Assembly: GCF_037325665.1 (NCBI RefSeq)
Contig: NC_090250.1
Coordinates: 30,305,024 to 30,369,023, forward strand
DNA: 64,000 bases
Reading direction: 5' to 3'
From: Littorina saxatilis
Taxonomy: Eukaryota > Mollusca > Gastropoda > Littorinimorpha > Littorinidae
The position numbers and the translations under genes were made by a program. The first letter of the stretch is position 1. Each line of letters starts with the position of its first letter. Under the pieces are notes generated by a model. It made no database searches, was not told where the DNA came from, and worked only from the letters and a program-made list of their open reading frames with translations. Shown here one piece after another: positions 1 to 11,103 of the stretch.

Positions 1-580
1 TTACCATCTGAGATCTGGTCAGACTCTTACCGAAGGAATAAGACCGTTCCTCCGCTTCAACACAGACCCAAAACAACATCCTGGCTGCTTCCTGAGCAGA
101 CTGGGAATTTTTTGTTTACAAGGTTTTGTTAAAAGCCACTAATATGAACTGAGCAAAAATATTATTGTACCCATTTTCGTACCCCAACTAAAACATTCAT
201 TCTCGTGTCATTTTATTCAAAGGCCATTAAAGGCCCTTCACTTGGCTACCTTACACATTTTTTGGATCAAAGATGTCTGTTTCAAGTATCACATGACCGC
301 CACCGAAGTAAGGGTACCCCCCAAATCGACCTGACAATAACGTCAGGTACCAATTAAAAAATCGAAAAAAATTCAGTATAGGCACAGCTAGGCAACTTTT
401 ACATACGAAAAAAAAGAAAGATCATTGATCTATCCAGAACAGGTTGTTTTGTTTTGCTATTTGGCGTATTTCTTGTGTTATGTCATTCCTACTGATGCAG
501 GTGTTGAGCGCATGAGCAGTAGAAAACGAGAGGATTTTGCGTCCATTTTGAGGGGAACCATGACAAAAAGCGCTTTATTT
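1..580. other. No gene recognised; short dispersed-repeat fragment at the left edge
   Basis: The first 35 bases contain a motif (ATCTGAGATCTGG) that recurs at about 10990, 11095 and 18170, so it is part of a dispersed repeat. The remainder is AT-rich and shows no splice-bounded coding stretch. It may be intron of the lectin gene whose first recognisable exon is at 1084. Confidence 0.4.
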
Positions 581-779
581 CAGGCTTCATGTCTCACCCA
601 GTCACATTATTCTGACACCGGACCAACCAGTCCTAGCACTAACCCCATAATGCCAGACGCCAGGCAGAGCAGCCACTAGATTTCCAATTTTAAAGTCTTA
701 GGTATGACCCGGCCGGGGTTCGAACCCACGACCTCCCGCTCACTGGGCGGACGCCTTACCACTAGGCCACCGTGTTGCG
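581..779 (-). repeat. tRNA-derived SINE, 3' truncated
   Basis: Read on the minus strand from 779, a tRNA-like head is plain. An A-box-like GTGGCCTAGTGGTAAGGC is followed by the B-box GGGTTCGAACCCC near 713-725. It is followed by a non-tRNA body ending near TGACTGGGTGAGACATGAAG. The head has insertions relative to a foldable tRNA and lacks a clear acceptor stem, so this is a SINE promoter region rather than a working tRNA gene. The body looks like a conserved-centre SINE of the kind common in molluscs; I cannot name the family from memory with certainty. The usual 3' tail is missing. Confidence 0.8.
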
Positions 780-782
780 GTC

Positions 783-950
783 CATGTAGTGTTGCACACC
801 CAGTCATTCCAGTCTGTATACTATATATCTATGTAGCGTTGCACACCCAGTCATTCCAGTCTGTATACTATATATCCATGTAGCGTTGCACACCCAGTCA
901 TTCCAGTCTGTATATATATCTATGAAGCGTTGCACACCCAGTCATTCATA
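783..950. repeat. 47-bp tandem repeat, about 3.5 copies
   Basis: The unit starts CATGTAGYGTTGCACACCC and recurs at 783, 830, 877 and 921 (spacings 47, 47, 44). It abuts the SINE head. The unit contains CACCCAGTCA, whose complement TGACTGGGTG also occurs in the SINE body next door. Confidence 0.85.
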
Positions 951-1083
951 ACACTTGTCTCCCCTATAGCAAAGTTGATTAAAAAATGTATCAATCTATT
1001 TTATTTGCACATTCGGTCAAAGACGAGGCAACTGTCTCAGCCTCAGCAACAACACAATTAATCTCTGTTTATTTTCTGAACAG

Positions 1084-1174
1084 TTGCCCCGGATGTAGAA
1101 AACGAGAAGCTGACCCTGGAGGTGGACTACACTCCCTACCAGACGGAGACAGGTGTTTCCTACGCCACTCTCAG
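1084..1174 (+). CDS. Exon E1: C-terminal part of an Ig-like domain
   Basis: The acceptor is a pyrimidine tract ending TTTTCTGAACAG at 1083; the donor is CAG|GTGTGG at 1174/1175. The reading frame (two bases complete the previous codon) gives APDVENEKLTLEVDYTP followed by YQTETGVSYATL, with AG left over (phase 2). The LTLEVDYTP pattern is typical of the last beta strand of an Ig domain leading into the next. The last 15 bases (CTACGCCACTCTCAG) reappear, with one change, in every unit of the 76-bp array that starts here. The exon is short, so the Ig assignment rests on the strand-G-like motif and on the downstream gene context. Confidence 0.7.
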
Positions 1175-4100
1175 GTGTGGTCACTTTCATCACAGAGGTG
1201 TTCCTACTGTCCACCCCATGATTGAGGTATGTCATCTACACCACTATCAGGTGTGGCCGCTTTCATCACAGAGGTGTGCTAACTGTCCACCCGACGATTG
1301 AGGTATGTCATCTACACCACTCTCAGGTATGGCCGCTTTCGTCCCAGAGGTGTGCCAACTGTCCACCCTACGATTGAGGTATGTCATCTACACCACTCTC
1401 AGGTATGGTCGCTTTCATCACAGAGGTGTGTCAACTGTCCACCCCACGATTGAGGTATGTCATCTACACAACCCTCAGGTATGGCCGCTTTCATCACAGA
1501 GGTGTGTCGATCAACTGTCCACCCCACGATTGAGGTATGTCATCTACACAACCCTCAGGTATGGCCGCTTTCATCACAGAGGTGTGCCAACTGTCCACCC
1601 CACGATTGAGGTATGTCATCTACACCACTATCAGGTATGGCCGCTTTCATCACAGAGGTGTGCCAACTGTCCACCCCACGATTGAGGTATGTCATCTACA
1701 CCACTATCAGGTATGGCCGCTTTCGTCACAGAGGTGTGCCAACTGTTCACCCCACGATTGAGGAATGTCATCTACACCACTATCAGGTATGGCCGCTTTC
1801 GTCACAGAGGTGTGCCAACTGTCCACCCCACGATTGAGGTATGTCATCTACACCACTATCAGGTATGGCCGCTTTCATCACAGAGGTGTGCCAACTGTCC
1901 ACCCGACGATTGAGGTATGTCATCTACACCACTATCAGGTGTGGCCGCTTTCATCACAGAGGTGTGCCAACTGTCCACCCGACGATTGAGGTATGTCATC
2001 TACACCACTCTCAGACATGGCCGCTTTCATCACAGAGGTGTGTCAACTGTCCACCCGACGATTGAGGTATGTCATCTACACAACCCTCAGGTATGGCCGC
2101 TTTCATCACAGAGGTGTGCCAACTGTCCACCCCACGATTGAGGTATGTCATCTACACCACTATCAGGTATGGCCGCTTTCGTCACAGAGGTGTGCCAACT
2201 GTCCACCCGACGATTGAGGTATGTCATCTACACCACTCTCAGGTATGGCCGCTTTCATCACAGAGGTGTGCCAACTGTCCACCCGACGATTGAGGTATGT
2301 CATCTACACCACTCTCAGGTATGGCCGCTTTCATCACAGAGGTGTGCCAACTGTCCACCCCACGATTGAGGTATGTCATCTACACCACTATCAGGTATGG
2401 CCGCTTTCGTCACAGAGGTGTGCTAACTGCCCACCCGACGATTGAGGTATGTCATCTACACCACTCTCAGACATGGCCGCTTTCATCACAGAGGTGTGTC
2501 AACTGTCCACCCGACGATTGAGGTATGTCATCTACACAACCCTCAGGTATGGCCGCTTTCATCACAGAGGTGTGCCAACTGTCCACCCCACGATTGAGGT
2601 ATGTCATCTACACCACTATCAGGTATGGCCGCTTTCGTCACAGAGGTGTGCCAACTGTCCACCCCATGATTGAGGTATGTCATCTACACCAATCTCAGGT
2701 ATGACCGCTTTCATCACAGAGGTGTGCCAACTGTCCACCCGACGATTGAGGTATGTCATCTACACCACTCTCAGGTATGGCCGCTTTCATCACAGAGGTG
2801 TGTCAACTGTCCACCCGACGATTGAGGTATGTCATCTACACCACTCTCAGGTATGGCCGCTTTCATCACAGAGGTGTGCCAACTGTCCACCCCACGATTG
2901 AGGTATGTCATCTACACCACTATCAGGTATGGCCGCTTTCATCACAGAGGTGTGCCAACTGTCCACCCCACGATTGAGGTATGTCATCTACACCACTATC
3001 AGGTATGGCCGCTTTCGTCACAGAGGTGTGCCAACTGTCCACCCGACGATTGAGGTATGTCATCTACACCACTATCAGGTATGGCCGCTTTCGTCACAGA
3101 GGTGTGCCAACTGTCCACCCCATGATTGAGGTATGTCATCTACACCACTCTCAGGTATGGCCGCTTTCATCACAGAGGTGTGCCAACTGTCCACCCGACG
3201 ATTGAGGTATGTCATCTACACCACTCTCAGGTATGGCCGCTTTCATCACAGAGGTGTGTCAACTGTCCACCCGACGATTGAGGTATGTCATCTACACCAC
3301 TCTCAGGTATGGCCGCTTTCATCACAGAGGTGTGCCAACTGTCCACCCCACGATTGAGGTATGTCATCTACACCACTATCAGGTATGGCCGCTTTCGTCA
3401 CAGAGGTGTGCCAACTGTCCACCCCACGATTGAGGTATGTCATCTACACCACTATCAGGTATGGCCGCTTTCGTCACAGAGGTGTGCAAACTGTCCACCC
3501 CACGATTGAGGTATGTCATCTACACCACTATCAGGTATGGCCGCTTTCGTCACAGAGGTGTGCCAACTGTGCACCCCACGATTGAGGTATGTCATCTACA
3601 CCACTATCAGGTATGGCCGCTTTCGCCACAGAGGTGTGCCAACTGTTCACCCCACGATTGAGGTATGTAATCTACACCACTCTCAGGTATGGCCGCTTTC
3701 GTCACAGAGGTGTGCCAACTGTCCACCGCACGATTGACTATGTAATCTACACCACTCTCAGGTATGGCCGCTTTCGTCACAGAGGTGTGCCAACTGTTCA
3801 CCCCACGATTGAGGAATGTCATCTACACCACTATCAGGTATGGCCGCTTTCGTCACAGAGGTGTGCCAACTGTCCACCCCATGATTGAGGTATGTCATCT
3901 ACACCGATCTCAGGTATGACCGCTTTCATCACAGAGGTGTGCCAACTGTCCACCCGACGATTGACTATGTAATCTACACCACTCTCAGGTATGGCCGCTT
4001 TCGTCACAGTGGTGTGCCAACTGTCCACCCTATGATTGAGGTATGTCATCAACACCACTCTCAGGTATGGCCGCTTTCATCACAGAGGTGTGCCAACTGT

Positions 4101-5326
4101 CCACCCGACGATTGAGGTATGCCATCTACACCACTCTCAGGTATGGCCGCTTTCATCACAGAGGTGTGCCAACTGTCCACCCCACGATTGAGGTATGTAA
4201 TCTACACCACTATCAGGTATGGCCGCTTTCGTCACAGAGGTGTGCCAACTGTCCACCCCACGATTGAGGTATGTAATCTACACCCCTCTCAGGTATGGCC
4301 GCTTTCGTCAGTGAGCCAACTGTCCACCCCACGATTGAGGTATGTCACCGACACCACTATCAGGTATGGCCGCTTTCGTCACAGAGGTGTGCCAACTGTC
4401 CACCCCACGATTGAGGTATGTAATCTACACCACTCTCAGACATGGCCGCTTTCGCCACAGAGGTGTGCCAACTGTCCACCCCACGATTGAGGTATGTCAT
4501 CTGCACCACTATCAGGTATGGCCGCTTTAGTCACAGAGGTGTGCCAACTGTCCACCCCACGATTGAGGTATGTAATCTACACCACTATCAGGTATGGCCG
4601 CTTTCGTCACAGAGGTGTGCCAACTGTCCACCCCACGATTGAGGTATGTAATCTACACCCCTCTCAGGTATGGCCGCTTTCGTCAGTGAGCCAACTGTCC
4701 ACCCCACGATTGAGGTATGTCATCGACACCACTCTCAGGTATGGCCGCTTTTGTCACAGAGGTGTGCCAAATGTCCACCCCACGGTTGAGGTATGTAATC
4801 TACACCACTCTCAGGTATGGCCGCTTTCGCCACAGAGGTGTGCCAACTGTCCACCCCACGATTGAGGTATGTCATCTACACCACTATTATAGATATGGCC
4901 GCTTTCGTCACAGAGGTGTGCCAACTGTCCACCCCACGATTGAGGTATGCAATCTACACCACTCTCAGGTTTGGCCGCTTTCGTCACAGAGGTGTGCCAA
5001 CTGTCCACCCCACGATTGAGGTGTCATCCACACCACTATCAGGTATGGCCGCTTTCGTCACAGAGGTGTGCCAACTGTCCACCCCACGATTGAGGTATGT
5101 CATCTACACCACTCTCAGGTATGGCCGCTTTCGTCACAGAGGTGTGCCAACTGTCCACCCCACGATTGAGGTATGTCATCAACACCACTATCAGGTATGG
5201 CCGCTTTCGCCACATAGGTGTGCTAACTGCCCACCCGACGATTGAGGTATGTCATCTACACCACTATCAGGTATGGCCGCTTTCGTCACAGAGGTGTGCC
5301 AACTGTCCACCCCACGATTGAGGTAA
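1160..5326 (+). repeat. 76-bp minisatellite, about 55 units, copied across the E1 splice donor
   Basis: The unit is about 76 bp. Its start overlaps the last 15 bases of exon E1, and each unit carries CTACACCACTCTCAG|GTATGG (a donor-like site) and a second donor-like GAG|GTATGT. Variants recur in blocks: ACTCTC/ACTATC/ACCCTC, TTTCATC/TTTCGTC and CCCCACG/CCCGACG. Because 76 is 1 modulo 3, each frame meets the TGA in CGATTGAGG every third unit; this produces overlapping 74-residue open frames that are not genes. Shortened units lacking CACAGAGGTGT occur near 4310 and 4682, 372 bp apart, which marks a multi-unit duplication. The array sits in the first intron in view. Confidence 0.97.
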
Positions 5327-6228
5327 TTGATAGAATTTGTAACAGTTTTTGGCTCACGTAAGTGTAGCCTATGCGATGCTAAACTTTGTCTGTCTGTGCG
5401 TGTGTGTGTGTGTGTGATAGAAACTTTAACATTTCCGAGTCTATGTGTGTGTGGTTATCCAAGACTCGCATAAGAAGATTACGTCACGGTCAAAAGTGTT
5501 TGACGTCAATTAATGCATCATGACGTCATGCCTCCCTGTAGTCTTTCTCTCTCGCGCGGTGTGTGTGTGTTAGTCAGGTCGTCATTTCCCGATTTTGACC
5601 TTAACCCCTCAAAAAATACCTCGGAGAATGTTTTGACTGTTTTGAACTCTGTGATGTCTGTAGATTACAGATCCGACGGATGACACCCTGTCATCCTTGG
5701 GCATTTTGATGTATTCAAGATGGCGGACAAGATGGATTCCAGACTGCAAAATAGTCGAAACTGCATGCTATAAACTAGCAGAACTGTATTTATTTATGTT
5801 TTCCGGGAGATAAAACGGGAGTTAATATGCATAACAACAGTTACATGATTAGCAGACACTATATAATCTGAATGGCTAGTCTGTTGAGGGACCGTTAAAA
5901 CTGGTTAACGGAGCATGATGATATAGTTAGTTTTAGCAATATATTTTTTCAGTTACAGCTAATGGTTTAAGCTTATATGTGTTGTGGGCTTTGATTACTG
6001 TTGCACTTTGCTTGACCTTCATCGCATTTCAAGGTCATATGAATGTCAAATGTTCATTCAAATGATAAAGGATTATACTATTTTTGAAGATAAAATGACG
6101 AAATGTGTTCATCTTCTTAAAACTTGCCATGAATAAAAACGTTCACCAACACTGAAGGTCACACGTTTTCAAGGTCAAACAATTTCAAGGTCATATATTT
6201 TAATGTCTGCAAAACCATCACTTAGCAC

Positions 6229-6480
6229 GTGCATCACTACACAGATCACTGTCAAGAAGACGAAGCTGAGATTGTATGGCCATGTAACAAGAACAGGCGG
6301 GCTCTCCAAGACCATCTTACAGGGTATGGTGCGCGGAAAGAGAAGATATTGAAGACAAATGAACAGAGGGACAGATATCATTACAGAGTGGATTGGGAAA
6401 TGTTTTGCATCTTCCCAAAAATTGCTCACAGCCGCCAGAGGTGGAGACCGCTTATGAAGCGCTCGTCGTTGAAGTGACCC
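6229..6480 (+). pseudogene. LINE C-terminal fragment inside the TIR element
   Basis: Across frames, the + strand reads KTKLRLYGHVTRTGG, then TILQGMVRGKR, then HSRQRW. This is the well-known tail of many invertebrate LINE proteins (GHVTR..G, QG...GKRRRGRQ, W...). It is in several frames and has no ORF. The same fragment sits in copy B at about 21945-22195 on the other strand, so it was captured before the two copies spread. Confidence 0.75.
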
Positions 6481-7059
6481 TACCATCCTGGTGGGTTCCA
6501 GAATCGATCAATGAGTGACTTGGTCGGTGAGCAAGCAGATAACAACTTAAATCCTGGAAAAGTGGCTGTAATACCCAGAATAACTTAAAGTTATCTTGTG
6601 ATCGAAGATCTAGTCAGGTGAGGAATGTATACATCAGACGAAAGGCCTTGTAAGGTGTCACAGCGCCAAGCGATTCGGCATATGAAATCCCTTTTGACAC
6701 CATATACACAGTGTTGTGTCAGTTAGTGACGCCCCGAGGAGGTGTATTAGGCGTCATGTCAAGAGGCTAAACCTGATGTACCATGTCTCACATACAAAAG
6801 ACCTCTATCTCATAACGTAAAGGTCATGGCGACGAACCAGGGATACTGGTTAGTATGCACTTTACCTCGCCGATGACCACACAGGATGATGTGTAGTTTA
6901 CCACTCCAGATGACCAGGCGGGAGGACCACGCTGGTTTACCACACAAGATTACATGGTCATGCAGTGAGTTTTCAGTTTGAGGGCAGCCACCATCGATCC
7001 TTTTTTCAATTGCCGAAATGGTAGCGGATGACTATGCGTGATGACCAATAAATGACAAC

Positions 7060-7545
7060 GCCCGATGATTACGCTGGATGGCATGTAGATTACCAGTACG
7101 GGTGACCGGTGAGAATTGCCAGTGCGGATGACCAGTGTGGATGACCTGTGCAGATGACCATGAAGGATGACCAGTGCAGATGACCAGTGCGGATTACCGG
7201 TGCGGATGTCCAATGCAGATGATCATGAAAAATTACTAGTGCGGATGATTAGTGCGGATGACCGGTGCAGATTATCATGAACGATGACTAGTGCAGATGA
7301 CCAGTGCAGATGATCATGAAGGATGACCTGTGCGGATGACCAGTGCAGATGATCATGAAGGATGAATAGTGCGGATGACCGATGCGGATGATCACAAAAG
7401 GATGACCAGTGCAGATGACCGCAAAGGATGACCAGTTTGGATGACCGATCCAGATGACCAGTGCGGGTGACCGGTGAAGGTGACTGTTGCACATGCCCAG
7501 TGCGGATGACTACGATGGATGACCAGTGCGGATTTGTGCAATTTC
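7060..7545 (-). repeat. 13-bp tandem array (GATGACCAGTGCG)
   Basis: About 480 bp consists of degenerate GATGACCAGTGCG/GATGATCATGAA units. On the minus strand it reads as imperfect repeats rich in HPHWSS or GHPHRSS, in any frame. Copy B has the matching array at 20870-21330. The apparent proteins are by-products of the repeat. Confidence 0.9.
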
Positions 7546-8030
7546 CAAGGAGTAGACATCGACATAAGATGGCACACGCATATTGACCGACTGCGCAACC
7601 ACAGCATGCTGTTGCACATGGTAAATTTCTCCACAGCCACACTTCAAAATTAGCATGACTTCAGTTGGTGTAGGTTCTACTCCAGGCGGTTTTCTGCCCA
7701 TCCTACAACCACCCAAAGTCAACTGGATCAAGATTTGGAAGATCCCCGTAGAATTGCAATTACAGCCCTTTTCAGATGGACGTTCAGAAATGGGCTGATG
7801 TGGGCGGTAGTTTTTGATTTATGTGGACTGGTGCTTGGAGGTTCTAGCTAGCCAGGTTTCATATCTCTCACGCGATATGTTGTTTGAGATTGTGCACCTG
7901 TAGCACTCGCTTACAAACTGCGACATTTGCTGAAAGACTTCACTGATTTTCACGCATGGATCTTCTGCAGAGAAATCAAGCACTCCTACGAACACACTGG
8001 TTAATGAACAGCTGTCACCAGATGGCATAC
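7546..8030 (-). pseudogene. Decayed Cys-rich (CXC-like) ORF in TIR element copy A
   Basis: Minus-strand fragments conserved between copies A and B include VFVGVLDFSAEDPCVKI, VFQQMSQFVSECYRC and RERYETWLA. Downstream come LPPTSA, LQFYGDLPNLDPVDFGW and a Cys-rich run CATACCGCAVGQCACA. The order matches a protein family that is widespread in invertebrates with a FGW motif and a tesmin/TSO1-like Cys-rich tail. The assignment comes from memory of that family's pattern. The fragments do not lie in one frame, so this copy is not functional. Confidence 0.5.
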
Positions 8031-8633
8031 GCTTCCATCTAAATTAGCTCTATCGTCTGGTAAACAATCAAATCGGAGAAAACTAGTCTCTCACGATGTT
8101 CTTTGATCATCGCCCGCCATTTTGTAAGATCAATTTACAAGTTTTATCTTCGACAGTGAAACCTGTGCTTTGGAACACCATACGCACTAATCGCAAGTCC
8201 ACGAATAACACAGGTTTCACATCTTCTCAGCCTGGATGTAATTCCATGCACACTCATGTGTAAATTGTTTCCATTTAGCAGAATGAAACACGTCAAATGC
8301 CTTTGTTTTTTGTCTTGGAAGAGGAGCTCAAGTACGGACACGGACAACACTACAGGCCATACTGTACGTGTCGTCATATTACTCATTACGTTTTCCCGAC
8401 GTCATGAAGTTATGACGCCATTCTAGCCCTTTTTTCTATGGAATGCCTTTTGTGTCAAAACAAAAAAAATCAACATTTGCTAATTTTTCTATAATTAATT
8501 TTATCTCAATTTGCCCAAGGATTTAAAGATGTCATCCTGCGGATTTGTAAACTTCAGGAGTTAAACTACCCAAAACCATTAAAACATTTTCCGAGGTATT
8601 TTTCAAGGGGTTATTGCCCTGCCGCAAGGACTA

Positions 8634-8909
8634 TGTGTGTGTGTGTGTGTGTTCATTTTGTGCACATGTGTTATTGTTACTGTTTGTGTATGTGTACTCG
8701 TGTGTGTGTGTGGGTGTGTGTGTGTGGTGTGTGTGTGTGTAAGAAAGAGAGACTGAGAGAGAGAGTGTGTGTGTGTGTATGTGTACGTGTGTGTGTGTGT
8801 GCATGAGTTTGTGTGTATGTGTGTGTGTATGTGTGTTTGTTTGTAAAGGTGTGTGTGTCCGTCTGTCTATGTGTGTATGAGTTTTGTATGTATGAGATCT
8901 GTGTGAGTC

Positions 8910-8953
<44 letters not shown>

Positions 8954-9020
8954 CCTGTGTGAGTGCGTGCATGCATGCACGTGTGTGGGTGTGTGTATGT
9001 GTGTGTCTGTTTGTAAGAAA
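8634..9020. repeat. GT-rich microsatellite tract
   Basis: Long imperfect (GT)n with GA interruptions; (GT)n is purest at about 8912-8950. The apparent ORFs here (poly Val/Cys or Thr/His) are translations of the microsatellite. Confidence 0.95.
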
Positions 9021-9740
9021 GACTGGCTGAACACCCAAATACTAATTTTACCGGGTTATTATCCAAGCAACAGCTTCAAAGTATTGAAGCAATGATCAAC
9101 ATTTCGTCGGCACGTATGTAGATAAAGTGTGTATCCAAAGAAAACGGGTGGTGGTGAGTTTTGGGGGGGTAAAAACAGGTGACTGGTTTGTGTTGTGTGT
9201 GGTATGTAGACCAGGTCAGGGGTCAAGGTTGGGTCAGATCACGTGAAGCATTGTGGTATAGATTCACTTCTCAGTTCTAACCGAGCTGCATTCGCCGATT
9301 CGGGGAAGACGATTTCACATTGTTCGGTTTCGTAGCGGCTCCAGAAAAAATAGATAAAGAAGATACCAAAGGAGATTTCCTACAGGTTGATCTGCACAGC
9401 GTGTTTTCAGTGTCTGCGCGAGGAAGCGCTGTCAAAAGGGCAGTGTCGATCTCAGTGGCAGTCGTGTCCCCGTAAGTAGGCAACAGACAGACAGATCTAG
9501 ATCTAGCGTCTCCCACTCTTGCACTGAGTCTATGCTTACTGTGTGCGTGTATGTGTGACGGAGTGATTGAGTTTGTGTTACTGTTTGTCGATTTCTTACG
9601 GGAGCCTTGAAGGCTTCGCCTCTTGTTTATTATTTTTTTATTTTTTTTATTTACTATATTAGCATATATCATGATTGTATTGATTGTATTTATTGTTGGA
9701 AATGCCCCCATGGGTCATGGACTAATAAAACTTGAACTTG

Positions 9741-9812
9741 GTATGTCATCTTCACCACTCTCAGGTATGGCCGCTTTCGTGACAGAGGTGTGTCAACTGT
9801 CTCAGGCCTGGC
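9741..9812 (+). repeat. Displaced unit of the 76-bp array
   Basis: GTATGTCATCTTCACCACTC, then TCAGGTATGGCCGC and CAGAGGTGTG match the array unit, followed by unrelated sequence after CAACTGTCTCAG. It is the right-hand remnant of the array beyond the compound insertion. Confidence 0.9.
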
Positions 9813-10164
9813 TAGGTTTTAACGTGTCATAAGACCATCCTTTCGCTTGGTCACATACCAAACATGAACAGCCTTGGTGTTCTCTACACAAAGTGGGAGG
9901 TTATTGATAAATCAATCTTTTTTTAATGAAAAACAAGAGGCACCTCGAGAAGGTGCTGCTGTGAACACAATTGCGTAGGAGCGGCCATTGTAGGGGACCT
10001 GGTGTCTGGCTTGCTGGGTAGAAGACCAGCGGCGATCACTGCACCGGGAAAAGGAGAGGCTATTGGTTGCACATCTAGTTCCTTTAGCGAGCGTGACGTC
10101 CTGTCACAGGCCTTCATCCTCCTCCTCCTCCCCCCCCCCCCCCCCCCCGCCTGCAGCTGTAGAC
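9813..10164. other. No gene recognised; poly-C tract
   Basis: Mixed intron sequence. A (TCC)n/(C)n tract occupies about 10105-10149. No motif was recognised before the LINE fragment that starts near 10165. Confidence 0.5.
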
Positions 10165-10860
10165 ACCCTTGCTTGTATACAGCGCAGCCACAGAGACTGG
10201 TTTGACGAGAATGATCCAGAACTCCTTGAGCTCCTCGAGCTCCCCCAAAAGAGACGCCAAGAATACCTCGCAGACAAAATCTGCACCAAGAGAAAAGTCT
10301 CATACGAGTATATAATGCTTATATTCTAACATAATATATATATAGTGTATATGCTAGCATATAATGCTTGGTCATCCAAAGCCAGCCACGCTGTGCGGGC
10401 CACCTGTCCCGCGTGGAAGATAACAGAATCCCCAAGATGTCAATCTAGATTCAGTTCAGAGAAGGCCACCGGGAAACAGGATGCCCCTGCAAACGATTCA
10501 AAGACAGCTTGAAGGAAAACCTAAAAGCCTGTGAGCTTGACATCGCAAAAAGGGAAGTTCAGTCCCAGGACACGCCCCTTTGGAGACGTCTTTGAAAAAA
10601 AAGGACCGATCGAAGACCTTTGAAGCAAAAATAGTAGCGAAAACCCCAGAAAAAGTAAAAACAAAGTCAACATAGAAAAGCTGGTACTGATGATACACAC
10701 CCTTACGGCATAATTGTATACTATGCCGGAGACGCTGTGCCTCCAGGGTTGGCTTCCATTCGCACATGCGGACGCATTTGAGAAACTGAGCTGTTTTTGC
10801 CACTTAACCGTCGTACTGACCGGAGACTCCAGACAGACAGACAGACAGACCATTTTTAAA
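10165..10860 (+). pseudogene. Internally deleted LINE fragment (linker, C-terminal region, zinc finger)
   Basis: Three LINE pieces lie in order on the + strand. HRDWFDENDPELLELLE (about 10190-10245) is typical of the endonuclease-RT linker. GHVSRVEDNRIPKM and RFKDSLKENLKACE (about 10400-10530) come from the C-terminal region. CILCRRRCASRVGFHSHMRT (about 10715-10775) is the C-terminal C2H2 finger. The whole RT core is missing between the first two. This resembles an RTE/craniofacial-development-protein-2-like LINE. Confidence 0.8.
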
Positions 10861-11103
10861 ATACATGTACGACCAGTGGATTTTTAATTCGCAACACAAA
10901 ATACCCGTTTACACAGTTGGCACCCAGGAAGTTCAATTTTGTTATGTGACCAAGTGGAGGGAAGGTCTTATCGCATGTCAAAGCCTGGCCAAATATGAGA
11001 TGGTGAGCCGAGATGAGTGCCTTTGAGTTATTGTTCATTTAAATATTTGCTTGGTTAAAAGGGACATCCCTTCCCGTGTAAGCGATTCCTCTCACAATCT
11101 CAG

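Larger units (their letters stand above)
5571..8633 (+). mobile_element. 3.06-kb TIR element, copy A (TAGTC...GACTA)
   Basis: It begins TAGTCAGGTCGTC and ends GCAAGGACTA. About 110 bp inside both ends are imperfect inverted repeats (AACCCCT..AAAAATACCTCGG). The flanks are TGT on both sides, which fits a 3-bp target duplication although it lies in a GT tract. Copy B (19764-23134) has the same ends in the opposite orientation with a clean TTA duplication. Contents in order: AT-rich leader, a LINE reverse-transcriptase tail fragment, a 13-bp tandem array and the decayed remains of a Cys-rich ORF. A 3-bp duplication with long inverted ends suggests a PIF/Harbinger- or CACTA-like cut-and-paste element, but no transposase is recognisable. 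Confidence 0.75.
5346..9627 (+). mobile_element. HINE family 1 (GGCTCAC), copy A, with nested insertion
   Basis: The left end is T-rich followed by GGCTCACGTAAGTGTAGCC, which can fold (GGCT...AGCC). A GT microsatellite follows, and the right end is CTTACGGGAGCCTTGAAGG, GGCTTCGCC and then CTTGTT. The 12-bp subterminal inverted repeat GGCTCACGTAAG is best seen when this copy is compared with copy B at 19369. The design (subterminal inverted repeats, microsatellite core, 3' hairpin, T-T insertion) fits non-autonomous Helentrons (DINE-1/HINE) rather than a cut-and-paste transposon. The stretch 9100-9600 is part of its interior, and ATCTAGATCTAG near 9500 is shared with copy B. Confidence 0.75.
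5327..9740 (+). mobile_element. Compound insertion splitting the 76-bp array
   Basis: The array stops at ATTGAGGTA (5326) and resumes at 9741 with GTATGTCATC, so everything between is inserted. The outermost layer appears to be the 3' tail of a retroposon. Near 9690-9740 there is GCCCCCATGGGTCATGG, an AATAAA signal and an ACTTGAACTTG tail. Inside it lies a HINE-like element (5346-9627), and inside that a 3-kb TIR element (5571-8633). The retroposon family is not identified. Confidence 0.65.

Noticed and set aside
699-779. A functional tRNA gene
   Set aside because: A and B boxes are present but the acceptor stem does not pair, and the tRNA-like part runs into a SINE body.
1305-5321. Dozens of overlapping 74- to 142-residue ORFs
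   Set aside because: They are the 76-bp array read in successive frames; the unit length (1 modulo 3) makes the same peptide recur with a stop every third unit.
1160-5326. CRISPR array
   Set aside because: Units are contiguous and nearly identical with no unique spacers; the DNA is eukaryotic.
6950-7642. Minus ORFs rich in HPHWSS and GHPHRSS
   Set aside because: Products of the 13-bp tandem array, open in all frames.
8631-9095. ORFs rich in THTHTH or VCVCVC
   Set aside because: Microsatellite translation; same for 12487-12801, 18531-18813, 37080-37372, 56095-56394 and 58780-59299.
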